58,811 bases of DNA from Ignavibacteria bacterium (lineage in GTDB: Bacteria > Bacteroidota > Ignavibacteria > Ignavibacteriales > Ignavibacteriaceae), in NCBI GenBank assembly GCA_030684555.1, contig JAUXVN010000152.1, forward strand, positions 1-58,811, in the 5' to 3' direction. The notes beneath the pieces were generated by a model. It made no database searches and had not been told where the DNA came from. It saw nothing but the letters and a program-made list of their open reading frames with translations. Shown piece by piece: positions 44,273 to 52,129 of the stretch. Every line of letters starts with the position of its first letter. Within the stretch, counting starts at the first letter, position 1. The position numbers and the translations under genes are program-made.

Positions 44273-45658
44273 ATGATAGCACCAAAAAAATTGGCAATAT
44301 TAGTTGGTGGTGGTCCGGCACCCGGTATTAATAGTGTTATTGGAGCAGCAACAATCCGTGCGGCGGTTGAAGGGATTGAAGTTATAGGTATTAGAGATGG
44401 TTTCAAATGGATTTCTGAAGGGGACATAACTCACTTTAAGGAATTGACAATTCATAATGTATCCAGAATCCACTTCCGTGGTGGTTCGTATATAGGGATA
44501 TCTAGGAGTAATCCTACAAAAAATCCAAAAAATTTAGAGAACACAGTAACCTCTCTATTAAGATTGAATGTTGATAAATTAATTACAATCGGTGGAGATG
44601 ATACTGCTTACAGCGCAATGAAAGTTGAAGAAATGGCTGCCGGAAGAATTCGCGTGGTACATGTTCCTAAAACAATCGATAACGATTTGGATTTACCACA
44701 TGGTATCCCAACATTCGGATTTCAAACAGCACGCCACCTCGGAGTAGAAATTGTTAAAAGCCTAATGGTTGATGCTCAAACTACTTCACGTTGGTATTTT
44801 GTTGTTACGATGGGTAGAAAAGCTGGTCACTTAGCTTTAGGAATTGGAAAAGCAACCGGTGCAACGATGACATTAATCCCGGAAGAATTTGAATCACCAA
44901 CAATAAAATTAAATCATATTGTCGATATTATTGTAGGTGCAATGATTAAAAGATTAAGCTACGGTAAAACCGATGGGGTAGCGATTTTAGCTGAAGGGCT
45001 GGTAGAACAACTCGACCACAAAGATCTTGAAGCGTTAGTAAATGTTGAACGCGATGCACATGATAACATCAGAATTGCCGAAATTAATTTCGGTGAGATT
45101 ATGAAATTCAAAGTTCAAGAGAGACTAAAAGATTTTGGAATTAAGATGACCATTGTTGCAAAAAATATTGGTTATGAATTACGTTGTGCAGATCCGATTC
45201 CTTTTGATATGGAATATACCCGCGATTTAGGTTATTCTGCTGCTCAATTTATTTTGAATGGCGGAAATGGGGCTATGGTTTCAATTCAAAACGGTCGCTT
45301 TGTTCCTTTATTTTTTAAGGATATTCTTGATCCGAAAACAAATAAGACTAAAATCAGAATGGTAGACCCGGGTTCAGAATCATATTACATAGCTAGAAGA
45401 TACATGCTGAGATTAGCACAAGCTGATTTTGATGATCCACACGAATTGGCAAAATTTGCCGCGACATGCGGGTTATCATTGGAAAAATTTAAAGAGCAGT
45501 TCTATTATTTAATTGAACAAGATATGCTTTATAAAAAAATGAAAGAAGGGAAGATTAATCTTACTTCACAGGAAAGTAATATTATTCATGAACCAACATC
45601 TAATCCCAAAAGTAAAACCAAACATACTGGTGGTCTACCTGTATTAAATAAGGAATAG
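44273..45658 (+). CDS. Phosphofructokinase, pyrophosphate-type signature
   Basis: A 461-residue PfkA-superfamily kinase. It has ILVGGGPAPGINSVIGAA (near 9-26), the phosphoryl-donor site ITIGGDDTAYSAM (near 104-116), and HVPKTIDNDLDLPHGIPTFGF (near 129-149). The catalytic MGRKAGHLALGIG follows (near 182-194). ATP-dependent enzymes have GGDGS and PGTIDND. Here the Gly is Asp (GGDD) and PGT is PKT, the paired substitutions that block ATP and favour pyrophosphate. Reversible PPi-dependent conversion of fructose-6-phosphate and fructose-1,6-bisphosphate is therefore expected. The C-terminal 90 residues are extra relative to the 320-residue bacterial form. A good SD (GGAGAG) precedes the ATG. Confidence 0.88.
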   Translation: MIAPKKLAILVGGGPAPGINSVIGAATIRAAVEGIEVIGIRDGFKWISEGDITHFKELTIHNVSRIHFRGGSYIGISRSNPTKNPKNLENTVTSLLRLNVDKLITIGGDDTAYSAMKVEEMAAGRIRVVHVPKTIDNDLDLPHGIPTFGFQTARHLGVEIVKSLMVDAQTTSRWYFVVTMGRKAGHLALGIGKATGATMTLIPEEFESPTIKLNHIVDIIVGAMIKRLSYGKTDGVAILAEGLVEQLDHKDLEALVNVERDAHDNIRIAEINFGEIMKFKVQERLKDFGIKMTIVAKNIGYELRCADPIPFDMEYTRDLGYSAAQFILNGGNGAMVSIQNGRFVPLFFKDILDPKTNKTKIRMVDPGSESYYIARRYMLRLAQADFDDPHELAKFAATCGLSLEKFKEQFYYLIEQDMLYKKMKEGKINLTSQESNIIHEPTSNPKSKTKHTGGLPVLNKE

Positions 45659-45678
45659 ATATAATATTTTATTTACTG

Positions 45679-45802
45679 ACCTTACGCAGAAGATATGAAA
45701 AAAAGACTATTTGTCGTTCTGAACTTGTTTCAGAATCTGTTTTCCCATAATATTTAGATGCTGACCCGCCTGAGGCGGGCAAGCATGACATCTGCGTAAG
45801 GT
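45679..45802. repeat. Small inverted-repeat element (MITE-like)
   Basis: A 124-bp block bounded by perfect 12-bp inverted repeats ACCTTACGCAGA (45679-45690) and TCTGCGTAAGGT (45791-45802). Inside lie two further palindromes: TTCTGAA-N5-TTCAGAA (45717-45735) and CCCGCC-TGA-GGCGGG (45765-45779). No coding potential. The GC-rich core and composition differ from the surrounding AT-rich gap. It is likely a non-autonomous mobile or dispersed intergenic repeat. Copy number cannot be tested within this window, where I see only one copy. It could also serve as the terminator region between pfk and the convergent small gene. Confidence 0.6.
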
Positions 45803-45805
45803 GAC

Positions 45806-45925
45806 TTACTTAGATGAGTTTGCTTTGGAATCAAAGAGAACTCTCTTATAGCAAAAAACGATAAGTGAGATTATTATAGTCCATGCTGAAATCAGGAATA
45901 TAATTCCATCAGTAGTAATCCCCAT
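45806..45925 (-). CDS. 39-residue single-pass small membrane protein
   Basis: A short reading frame on the minus strand: ATG at 45925-45923, stop TAA at 45808-45806. The protein begins MGITTDGIIFLISAWTIII, continues SLIVFCYKRVLFD and ends KANSSK. It has one hydrophobic helix of about 20 residues followed by a basic, lysine-rich tail, the usual positive-inside design of small membrane proteins. A good SD (AAAGGA) lies 7 nt before the ATG. Such short proteins accompany transporters or respiratory enzymes as accessory subunits, but no partner is adjacent on this strand, and the gene stands alone in a 631-bp gap. It is too short for standard gene-finder length cut-offs. Function unknown. Confidence 0.6.
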   Translation of the reverse strand: MGITTDGIIFLISAWTIIISLIVFCYKRVLFDSKANSSK

Positions 45926-46023
45926 TTGTTAATCCTTTCGTTTTTCGAAAGATAGATTAAAGTGGAGAGAAAACAAAGTAATTAGAAGTATCTAAAAAAA
46001 TAAATAGTTGCTTTAAAATAATA

Positions 46024-46054
46024 TTTGACATTCACTTTTTTTTTGTTAACTTTG
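46024..46054 (+). promoter_or_regulatory. Near-consensus Bacteroidota promoter of the FN3-repeat gene
   Basis: TTTG at 46024-46027, a 19-nt spacer, then TAACTTTG at 46047-46054: a perfect match to TTTG-N19-TAnnTTTG. It is the best promoter in the window. The predicted start near 46061 leaves an untranslated leader of about 230 nt before the ATG at 46290. Confidence 0.7.
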
Positions 46055-46069
46055 CCGTCACAAAGATAG

Positions 46070-46269
46070 CAGGGTATGTGGCTGCCCTGTTTGTTCTTCC
46101 AAATAAGTTACAAAAAAGAGGCAAAGAATTAATCAAGCTATTAATTCTTTTCGAGATAAAATAAAAATTAACAATATAACCGTAAGAAGAAACTTTTTTC
46201 GAAAACTGCTTAAAGTAATTAAGAAGAGTTCACTTCCCTAATGTGATTTACTAAGTGGGGTTAGTAAAT
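46070..46269 (+). promoter_or_regulatory. Structured 5' leader with three stem-loops
   Basis: Hairpin 1: CAGGG / CCCTG (46070-46089). Hairpin 2: an 11-bp perfect stem AAAGAATTAAT / ATTAATTCTTT (46123-46150) followed by a short T-run, terminator-like. Hairpin 3: a 9-bp perfect stem ATTTACTAA / TTAGTAAAT with GTGGGG loop (46246-46269), ending 8 nt before the SD (GAGAGG). AAGTG in hairpin 3 can pair alternatively with CACTT at 46231-46235. No known riboswitch class is recognised. Confidence 0.4.
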
Positions 46270-46289
46270 ACAAATAAAGAGAGGTAAAA

Positions 46290-49200
46290 ATGCGTTCATT
46301 AAAACTTTTTCTATTTATTCAATTTGTGTTGCTGGTATACACAGGAGCTGTATTAGCTCAACCTTCGCTTATATCTCCAGCAAACGGGGCAACAAATATA
46401 GTATTGCCTGTAACACTAAGCTGGTCCGGAATCGCGAATTTTGATGTAGAAGTTCGCCAAGGAATTGCAGGTCCACTGGTATATTCAGAGTATAACACTA
46501 CTTCAACAAGTGTAGTTCTCTCTAATCCAACTTTGGATTATAATACAAATTACTATTGGTTTATTACAGATGTTGGTGGAACATCAATTAGGAATTTCAC
46601 AACTTCGATTGCACCTCCTGCAGTTCCGACTTTAGTAACACCTGCTGATTTAGCAACTGATCAATCTTTAACACCAACTCTGACATGGGCAGATGGAGGT
46701 GGTGGCACAGTAGAATTCTACCATGTGCAAGTTGCAAGCGATAATGGTTTTTCAACAATAGTTTTTGAGGATAATGCAGTTCCGGGTGTAACTACTTCAT
46801 CAGTAGCCTCCGGATTAGCTATTAACACGACTTATTATTGGCGGGTAAAAGCAGCCAATGTTAGTGGTGCTCAAAATTCTGCATTTTCGCCTTATCGTGA
46901 GTTTACAACATTAAATGGAGTTACACTGACTGGTCCTTCAGATGGAGCAACAGGTGTTGCTTTACCAATTTCATTTTCATGGACTGGTGCTGGCGGACCA
47001 TATTGGATACAAATTCAATTAGCCGGCGGAGCGTGGGCACCTCTTGTTTATGAAGATAATGCCGTTGTTGGTTCTCCGGTTAACGTTGGGACACCTGATT
47101 TAGCTTATAATACAGCTTATGACTGGCGTGTGAGTTCAAATGGTGGATCAACCTGGTCTTCAGCTTCATTTACCACACAAGGTCCTCCAAACGCACCTGT
47201 ACTTGATACTCCATTAGATGGAGCAATCAATCAACTTTTGAATTTAAATCTAAGTTGGACAGACGGTGGTGGTGCCTCTGTTGACACTTACGAACTTCAA
47301 TTAGCTACATCCAACACTTTTGGTGGCAGCATTGTTTATCAGAATGCAGCTATACCCGGTGTTACTACAACCTGGGCAGTTGGACCACTGATTTCTAATA
47401 CGACTTATTATTGGAGAGTTAGAGCAACAAATGATTTATCAGGGACTTCTGCTTTCTCTTCAACTTTTAGTTTTACAACTTTACAAGTTCCTGGAGTCCC
47501 GACATTACTACTTCCAGTTGACGGTGATACTTATGTGTTAAACACACCATTTTTCGTTTGGACACCAAATGTTAATGTTTTGGCTGATTCATTCTTAATT
47601 CAAATTACTCCTGATCCTACTTTTTATAATGTTCATTTAAATATTTATGTTACGGCATCCTACATTTTGGGGCAAGATCAAGGATACCAGCTTACCGTTC
47701 CATTAGCAACAGGATCACCTTATTATTGGAGAGTTAGAGGTTATAATGCTGCAGGATATGGTCCTTTTGCTGCACCATTTGACTTCCAGGTTGCAGCTTC
47801 AGGCGATTCTATGCCTCCAGTTCCAATTATTTCATATCCTCGCAACGGAGAGACAGCTTATTCTTTATCACCAGCTTTAAATTGGTATGTGACTCATTAT
47901 GCTGTAGGCGTTACATATGAAATAGAATTCAATAATGATGGAATATTCACGGAAATACCTACACAAACGGGTATTACTGATTATTTTTATCCAGCTCCAG
48001 GTTCTCCTCTTGCTAATAATACTACATATTATTATAAGGTAAGAGCTAATCGTGGTGGAATCTATTCTTTATGGTCAGCTCAAGCAGCTTTCACAACACT
48101 TCCTGTCGATGTTCCTTTTGTACCGATTCAGTCTTGGCCAATCAGTAACGTTACTGTTTGGTCTGATCCAACTCAGTTAAATTGGTACGTTAATGGGAAT
48201 AGCACAACTCTAACTTATGATATCGAATTTAATACAGATAACAATTTTACCGGTACGCCTACTTTAGGTTATGATAATATTAATGCTAATAATATAAATA
48301 TTCCAACCCCTGGAATTGGCGTTACATATTATTGGAGAGCCAGATCATTCAACGGTACAATTTACTCACTTTGGACTGCAACGGAACAATTCAGAACAGC
48401 CGGATGGTCAGGTTCAGCAACACCTATTCCTTCTACTCCGGTAAACGGGCATACTGTCTATTCAAATGATGTGACGATGGCCTGGTTCCTTCGCGGATAC
48501 AGTGCAAGTTATACTTATGATCTGCAATTTAGCACAGATGGAAACTGGGTTAATCCATTAACAACAACAACTTATTTAGGACTTTTAACACAAAGTCATA
48601 CCGAGAACGGATTAACTTTTGGAAGTACTTATTTCTGGAGAGTTCAATCAGTCTCCGGTACTACAACAAGTGCCTGGTCAACTACATCATCATTTACTGT
48701 TGTAGGTCCCAACGGATCAAACATACCGATACCATCCTGGCCTATTGGTAGCGCAAGTATTCCTTCTAGTACGGTTAAGTTACTATGGTACTTAAATGGT
48801 CCAATAGCTGGATTAATATTTGATGTTGAGTACAATACCAATGGTATTTTTTCCGGAACACCAACGGCTTCCGGGTTAACAGCAACTGAATTAGAACTTT
48901 TAGGACTTACAAATGGTGCAAATTATTTCTGGAGAGTTAGATCACGCTCATCAAACGGTGCTAGTACCTCCGCATGGTCTGTAACAGCAGATTTTGTTGT
49001 ACTATCCGGGTTATTAAGTCCGGTTCCAAGAATTGGTGCCCCAGACTTTGGTATAACATTAATGACTGTAGATCCTAACATATCCTGGTATGTACTTACA
49101 CCTTCTAATTCAACAAAGTACGAACTTGAATATGCAACTGATGCTAATTTCACCAATTCTACTATTGTTTCAAATTTAAGTGAGACGAATACAGTTTTAG

Positions 49201-49613
49201 CAAATCTAACTTCGGATGCTACTTATTTCTGGAGAGTCAGATCTGTGAATGGTGATGGAACTTATTCTGCATATTCACCTGTAGCTTCATTTATTCCAAC
49301 TGGAACAACATCCGTTGAGGACAATACTATTCCTGTTGATTTTGAGGTAGCTCAGAACTATCCTAACCCATTCAATCCATCTACTTCAATTAAATTTGCA
49401 CTTCCAACTAAAGAATTGGTTTCAATTCGTATTTATGATGTTCTTGGAAGAGAAATCAAGACATTATTAAACGATGAGAAAGAAGCCGGATATCATTCAG
49501 TTCAGTGGAATGGTGATAATCAATATGGTCAAAAAGTTTCCTCAGGCACTTACATTGTTCGTGTTAATTCAGGTTCAAATGTAAAGACTATGAAAATGAC
49601 CTTAATGAAATAG
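46290..49613 (+). CDS. T9SS-secreted protein with ten FN3-like repeats
   Basis: A 1107-residue exported protein with a signal peptide ending near ALAQ (residues 20-23). It is built from ten tandem modules of about 100 residues. Each opens with P-x-L/I-x-x-P-x-x-G or similar and closes with an aromatic strand (YYWFITD, YYWRVKA, YDWRVSS, YYWRVRA, YYWRVRG, YYYKVRA, YYWRARS, YFWRVQS, YFWRVRS, YFWRVRS), the FN3-like fold. A T9SS sorting domain follows (NYPNPFNPSTSIKFALP near 1025, then IRIYDVLGREIKTLL). There are no catalytic motifs. It is probably an adhesin, surface layer or spacer protein. The gene has the strongest promoter in the window, a long leader and its own terminator, so it is likely abundant. 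Confidence 0.85.
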   Translation: MRSLKLFLFIQFVLLVYTGAVLAQPSLISPANGATNIVLPVTLSWSGIANFDVEVRQGIAGPLVYSEYNTTSTSVVLSNPTLDYNTNYYWFITDVGGTSIRNFTTSIAPPAVPTLVTPADLATDQSLTPTLTWADGGGGTVEFYHVQVASDNGFSTIVFEDNAVPGVTTSSVASGLAINTTYYWRVKAANVSGAQNSAFSPYREFTTLNGVTLTGPSDGATGVALPISFSWTGAGGPYWIQIQLAGGAWAPLVYEDNAVVGSPVNVGTPDLAYNTAYDWRVSSNGGSTWSSASFTTQGPPNAPVLDTPLDGAINQLLNLNLSWTDGGGASVDTYELQLATSNTFGGSIVYQNAAIPGVTTTWAVGPLISNTTYYWRVRATNDLSGTSAFSSTFSFTTLQVPGVPTLLLPVDGDTYVLNTPFFVWTPNVNVLADSFLIQITPDPTFYNVHLNIYVTASYILGQDQGYQLTVPLATGSPYYWRVRGYNAAGYGPFAAPFDFQVAASGDSMPPVPIISYPRNGETAYSLSPALNWYVTHYAVGVTYEIEFNNDGIFTEIPTQTGITDYFYPAPGSPLANNTTYYYKVRANRGGIYSLWSAQAAFTTLPVDVPFVPIQSWPISNVTVWSDPTQLNWYVNGNSTTLTYDIEFNTDNNFTGTPTLGYDNINANNINIPTPGIGVTYYWRARSFNGTIYSLWTATEQFRTAGWSGSATPIPSTPVNGHTVYSNDVTMAWFLRGYSASYTYDLQFSTDGNWVNPLTTTTYLGLLTQSHTENGLTFGSTYFWRVQSVSGTTTSAWSTTSSFTVVGPNGSNIPIPSWPIGSASIPSSTVKLLWYLNGPIAGLIFDVEYNTNGIFSGTPTASGLTATELELLGLTNGANYFWRVRSRSSNGASTSAWSVTADFVVLSGLLSPVPRIGAPDFGITLMTVDPNISWYVLTPSNSTKYELEYATDANFTNSTIVSNLSETNTVLANLTSDATYFWRVRSVNGDGTYSAYSPVASFIPTGTTSVEDNTIPVDFEVAQNYPNPFNPSTSIKFALPTKELVSIRIYDVLGREIKTLLNDEKEAGYHSVQWNGDNQYGQKVSSGTYIVRVNSGSNVKTMKMTLMK

Positions 49614-49633
49614 TTCTTAATTAATTTAGTTAT

Positions 49634-49667
49634 AAAAAGCCATACTTTACGGTATGGCTTTTTTTTT
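49634..49667 (+). terminator. Intrinsic terminator after the FN3-repeat gene
   Basis: Stem AAAAAGCCATAC / GTATGGCTTTTT with a 6-nt loop and a T-run of nine or more. It sits 20 nt past the stop and 18 nt before the next ATG. Confidence 0.92.
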
Positions 49668-49684
49668 AATATTAAGGAAATAGG

Positions 49685-50353
49685 ATGTTCATAAAATTGA
49701 TAATAATAGTTTGTTTGGTATTATATAGTACTTTAATTATTCATCCCCAAAGTGATACAACACTATACAAAAAGAATCCGCTTTACATACAAGAAATGGG
49801 GCTATACGAAATTTATAAAACCAAACAAGCTAATATCGTTATGCTTGGTGATTCACATATTCAGGGTGCAAATTGGGGTGAATTACTTGGTAGAAATGAT
49901 GTTGTTAACCGGGGAATTACGAGTGATGTAATTGAAGGTTATATTTCTAGAATATATTATGTTTTAAAACTAAAACCTAAAGTTTGCTTTATAATGGGTG
50001 GACTTAATGATGTATATATGTGGATTCCAATTCAAACAATATTCCAGAACTACGTTTCACTTGTTAATACTCTAAAAGAAAAAAAAATAAAAGTTGTTAT
50101 TCACTCTGCTCTTTATCCTGCTGAAGGGGCTGATAATCCTAGTAATAGAAATTTATTAGTTGAAGAACTGAATAGTTTATTAAAAGGTTTTGCGGAAAAA
50201 GAAAATATTCCATACATCGATCTAACTAAAACTATGTCAAGAAATCTTTTCACAAAAAAAGAGCTTATAAATCCATGGTTTCACCTTAATGCAGACGGGT
50301 ATAAGCTTTGGACAAATGAGGTTGAAAAAGTTTTGAAAAAACTCAGGATATAA
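49685..50353 (+). CDS. Exported SGNH/GDSL hydrolase-like protein
   Basis: A 222-residue protein with signal peptide (residues 1-22). SGNH block I is VMLGDSHIQGANW (Ser near 57), block II VNRGITSD, block III MGGLNDVYMW (Gly, Asn near 100-103) and block V WFHLNADGY (His near 199). The Asp normally three residues before this His (DxxH) is not present, since the sequence is NPWFH. The active site may thus be a dyad, or the acid may come from elsewhere. Family members de-esterify lipids or deacetylate sugars. It stands just upstream of the two SGNH-ACP-MBOAT cassettes and may remove or edit the group that they add. Confidence 0.8.
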   Translation: MFIKLIIIVCLVLYSTLIIHPQSDTTLYKKNPLYIQEMGLYEIYKTKQANIVMLGDSHIQGANWGELLGRNDVVNRGITSDVIEGYISRIYYVLKLKPKVCFIMGGLNDVYMWIPIQTIFQNYVSLVNTLKEKKIKVVIHSALYPAEGADNPSNRNLLVEELNSLLKGFAEKENIPYIDLTKTMSRNLFTKKELINPWFHLNADGYKLWTNEVEKVLKKLRI

Positions 50354-50480
50354 CACAATTCATTTTGTGAGGGAAAGAGTATTCATTTTGTTTATTCTTG
50401 ATTCCTATATAGATTAATTATTAACTTACTACAACACATTTTTTAAAATCGTGGCTTTATTAGTCATCAATGAGCACATT

Positions 50481-51857
50481 ATGCTATTCAATAAACATCT
50501 TAAATATTTAAACCAAAAAAACATAATTATTTTATGTTTTACATTATTCTTCCTTGTCACTCTTTTTCTAATTGAGGTATCAGAAAATAGTTCAATTCAG
50601 AGAATGGATAATTCGTCTGCTAAAAAGAATGAATTAGCTAACCAAAAAACAATTATGAGGGCAGGATTTTCGCACAGTGAAATGCTTTCTGTGTTAGAAA
50701 ATATGGCAGATGTTTATTTTTCTAATAATGGTCTTATTCAAACAAATCTCGGCAAAGATATTCCGATTTCTGGAAATCTTGATAATATGAAGTATTTTTT
50801 TAATGCGCTTAAGGAATCAAAAACCAGAAAAATCAGAATAGCAGATTATGGTGATTCCGGGCATGAAGGAGATTTAATTTCAGGTGATTTACGGGAATAT
50901 TTACAAAAACAATTTGGTGGGAACGGAGTCGGTTTTTTATCTATAACATCTCAGGATATAATGTTCAGGTCGTCAACCAAACATTCATTTTCTAATAACT
51001 GGAAAACTGTCTCGGTACTTTCCGGTAAAGATAATAATATTCGTTTTGGTATGAATGGATTTGTCTCTGTTCCGGAACAAGCAGGAAGCTGGGTAATGTA
51101 TGAAGCTGGTGAACAGTTTTCGCAGTCATCAAACTTTAGATATGCAAAACTTTACTATTCAAATGCTAAAGAAGGAATGATTAAATATTCATTGGATGAT
51201 GGTCAGGAAAAATCAATAAAATTGAGTACTGCAAAGGGTGTTCAAGAATTAGTTATAGATCTATTAAAACAAACAAAGAAAATTAAAATTACTACAACAA
51301 TGGCAAATCAAGCTCATTTCCATGGTGTCAGTTTGGAAGGGGAGAGTGGTGTTTACGTTGATAATTTTGCTTGGCGGGGAAATACCGGTATTTCATTTAG
51401 GGATATCCCCACTGAAATTCAAAAAGATTTTAGAAAATATTTTGATTATAAATTAATCATTTTAACATTTGGTGCAAATATGCTTAGTGCAGGTAATGTT
51501 AATTACCCATGGTATGAATCACAAATGACAAAAGTTATTGAAGAACTTAAAACAGTTTTTCCGGAGACAAGTTTTTTAATGGTTAGTTTGGGAGATAAAA
51601 GTATTAAAAGAGGATCGAATTTTGTTACTCACCCAAGCGTCAAAAGAATGATTGATACTCAGAAAAAAATTGCTGAAAAGACTAATATCTCATATTGGAA
51701 TAAGTTTGAAGCTATGGGAGGTGAAAATTCAATGGTCGATTGGGTTAATTCAAACCCACCATTAGCGGCTGTAGATTATGGTCATTTAACTTATACCGGT
51801 TCCAAAAGAATTTCGGAATTAATAGCAAGAGCATTAATATCAGGTTCTCGAAAATAG
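50481..51857 (+). CDS. Membrane-anchored SGNH acyl-transfer protein, cassette 1 (DltD/PatB-like)
   Basis: A 458-residue protein with one N-terminal TM helix (IIILCFTLFFLVTLFLIEV, near 14-32) and an extracytoplasmic domain with SGNH motifs. These are ADYGDSGHEGD (Ser near 131), a beta module of about 100 residues, TFGANM (Gly, Asn near 335) and VDYGHLTYTG (Asp and His near 430-435, DxxH). The catalytic Ser, Asp and His are all present. The anchored SGNH layout is that of partner proteins (DltD, PatB, AlgJ/X) which pass an acyl group from a membrane MBOAT enzyme to a polymer. The ATG at 50481 is preferred over the GTG at 50451. It is 25 nt before the ACP gene. It is paralogous to 54499-55884. 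Confidence 0.75.
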   Translation: MLFNKHLKYLNQKNIIILCFTLFFLVTLFLIEVSENSSIQRMDNSSAKKNELANQKTIMRAGFSHSEMLSVLENMADVYFSNNGLIQTNLGKDIPISGNLDNMKYFFNALKESKTRKIRIADYGDSGHEGDLISGDLREYLQKQFGGNGVGFLSITSQDIMFRSSTKHSFSNNWKTVSVLSGKDNNIRFGMNGFVSVPEQAGSWVMYEAGEQFSQSSNFRYAKLYYSNAKEGMIKYSLDDGQEKSIKLSTAKGVQELVIDLLKQTKKIKITTTMANQAHFHGVSLEGESGVYVDNFAWRGNTGISFRDIPTEIQKDFRKYFDYKLIILTFGANMLSAGNVNYPWYESQMTKVIEELKTVFPETSFLMVSLGDKSIKRGSNFVTHPSVKRMIDTQKKIAEKTNISYWNKFEAMGGENSMVDWVNSNPPLAAVDYGHLTYTGSKRISELIARALISGSRK

Positions 51858-51882
51858 TTAACAAATTTTATTTAAGGCGAAT

Positions 51883-52119
51883 ATGATCACTGATAGATTA
51901 AAAAAAGTAATACTGAAAGAATTGAATCTTGAAGATTTTAATTTTGCCGATGATATGATGGCAAATCAAGTTCCCGGTTGGGATTCATTAAATCATATGA
52001 ACATTATAATGGCAGTTGAAAACGAATATGGATTTAAATTTAAAGCTCTTGAAATATTAAAGATGCGTAAAATAGGTGATTTGCAGAAGGCTATTGATTT
52101 GAAAATATCAGATCAATAA
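51883..52119 (+). CDS. Acyl carrier protein, cassette 1 (DltC-like role)
   Basis: A 78-residue acidic carrier protein. The phosphopantetheine attachment Ser is in PGWDSLNHMNII (Ser near 37), followed by helix III (ENEYGFKFKALEILKMRKIGDLQKAID). It is not the housekeeping AcpP, whose motif is LGADSLDTVE and which sits with fatty-acid genes. Being wedged between an SGNH partner and an MBOAT, it should present a thioester-bound acyl or aminoacyl group to the MBOAT, as DltC does for DltB. No cognate ligase or phosphopantetheinyl transferase is in the window. An SD-like AAGG precedes the ATG. Confidence 0.88.
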   Translation: MITDRLKKVILKELNLEDFNFADDMMANQVPGWDSLNHMNIIMAVENEYGFKFKALEILKMRKIGDLQKAIDLKISDQ

Positions 52120-52129
52120 TTCGGATCTA

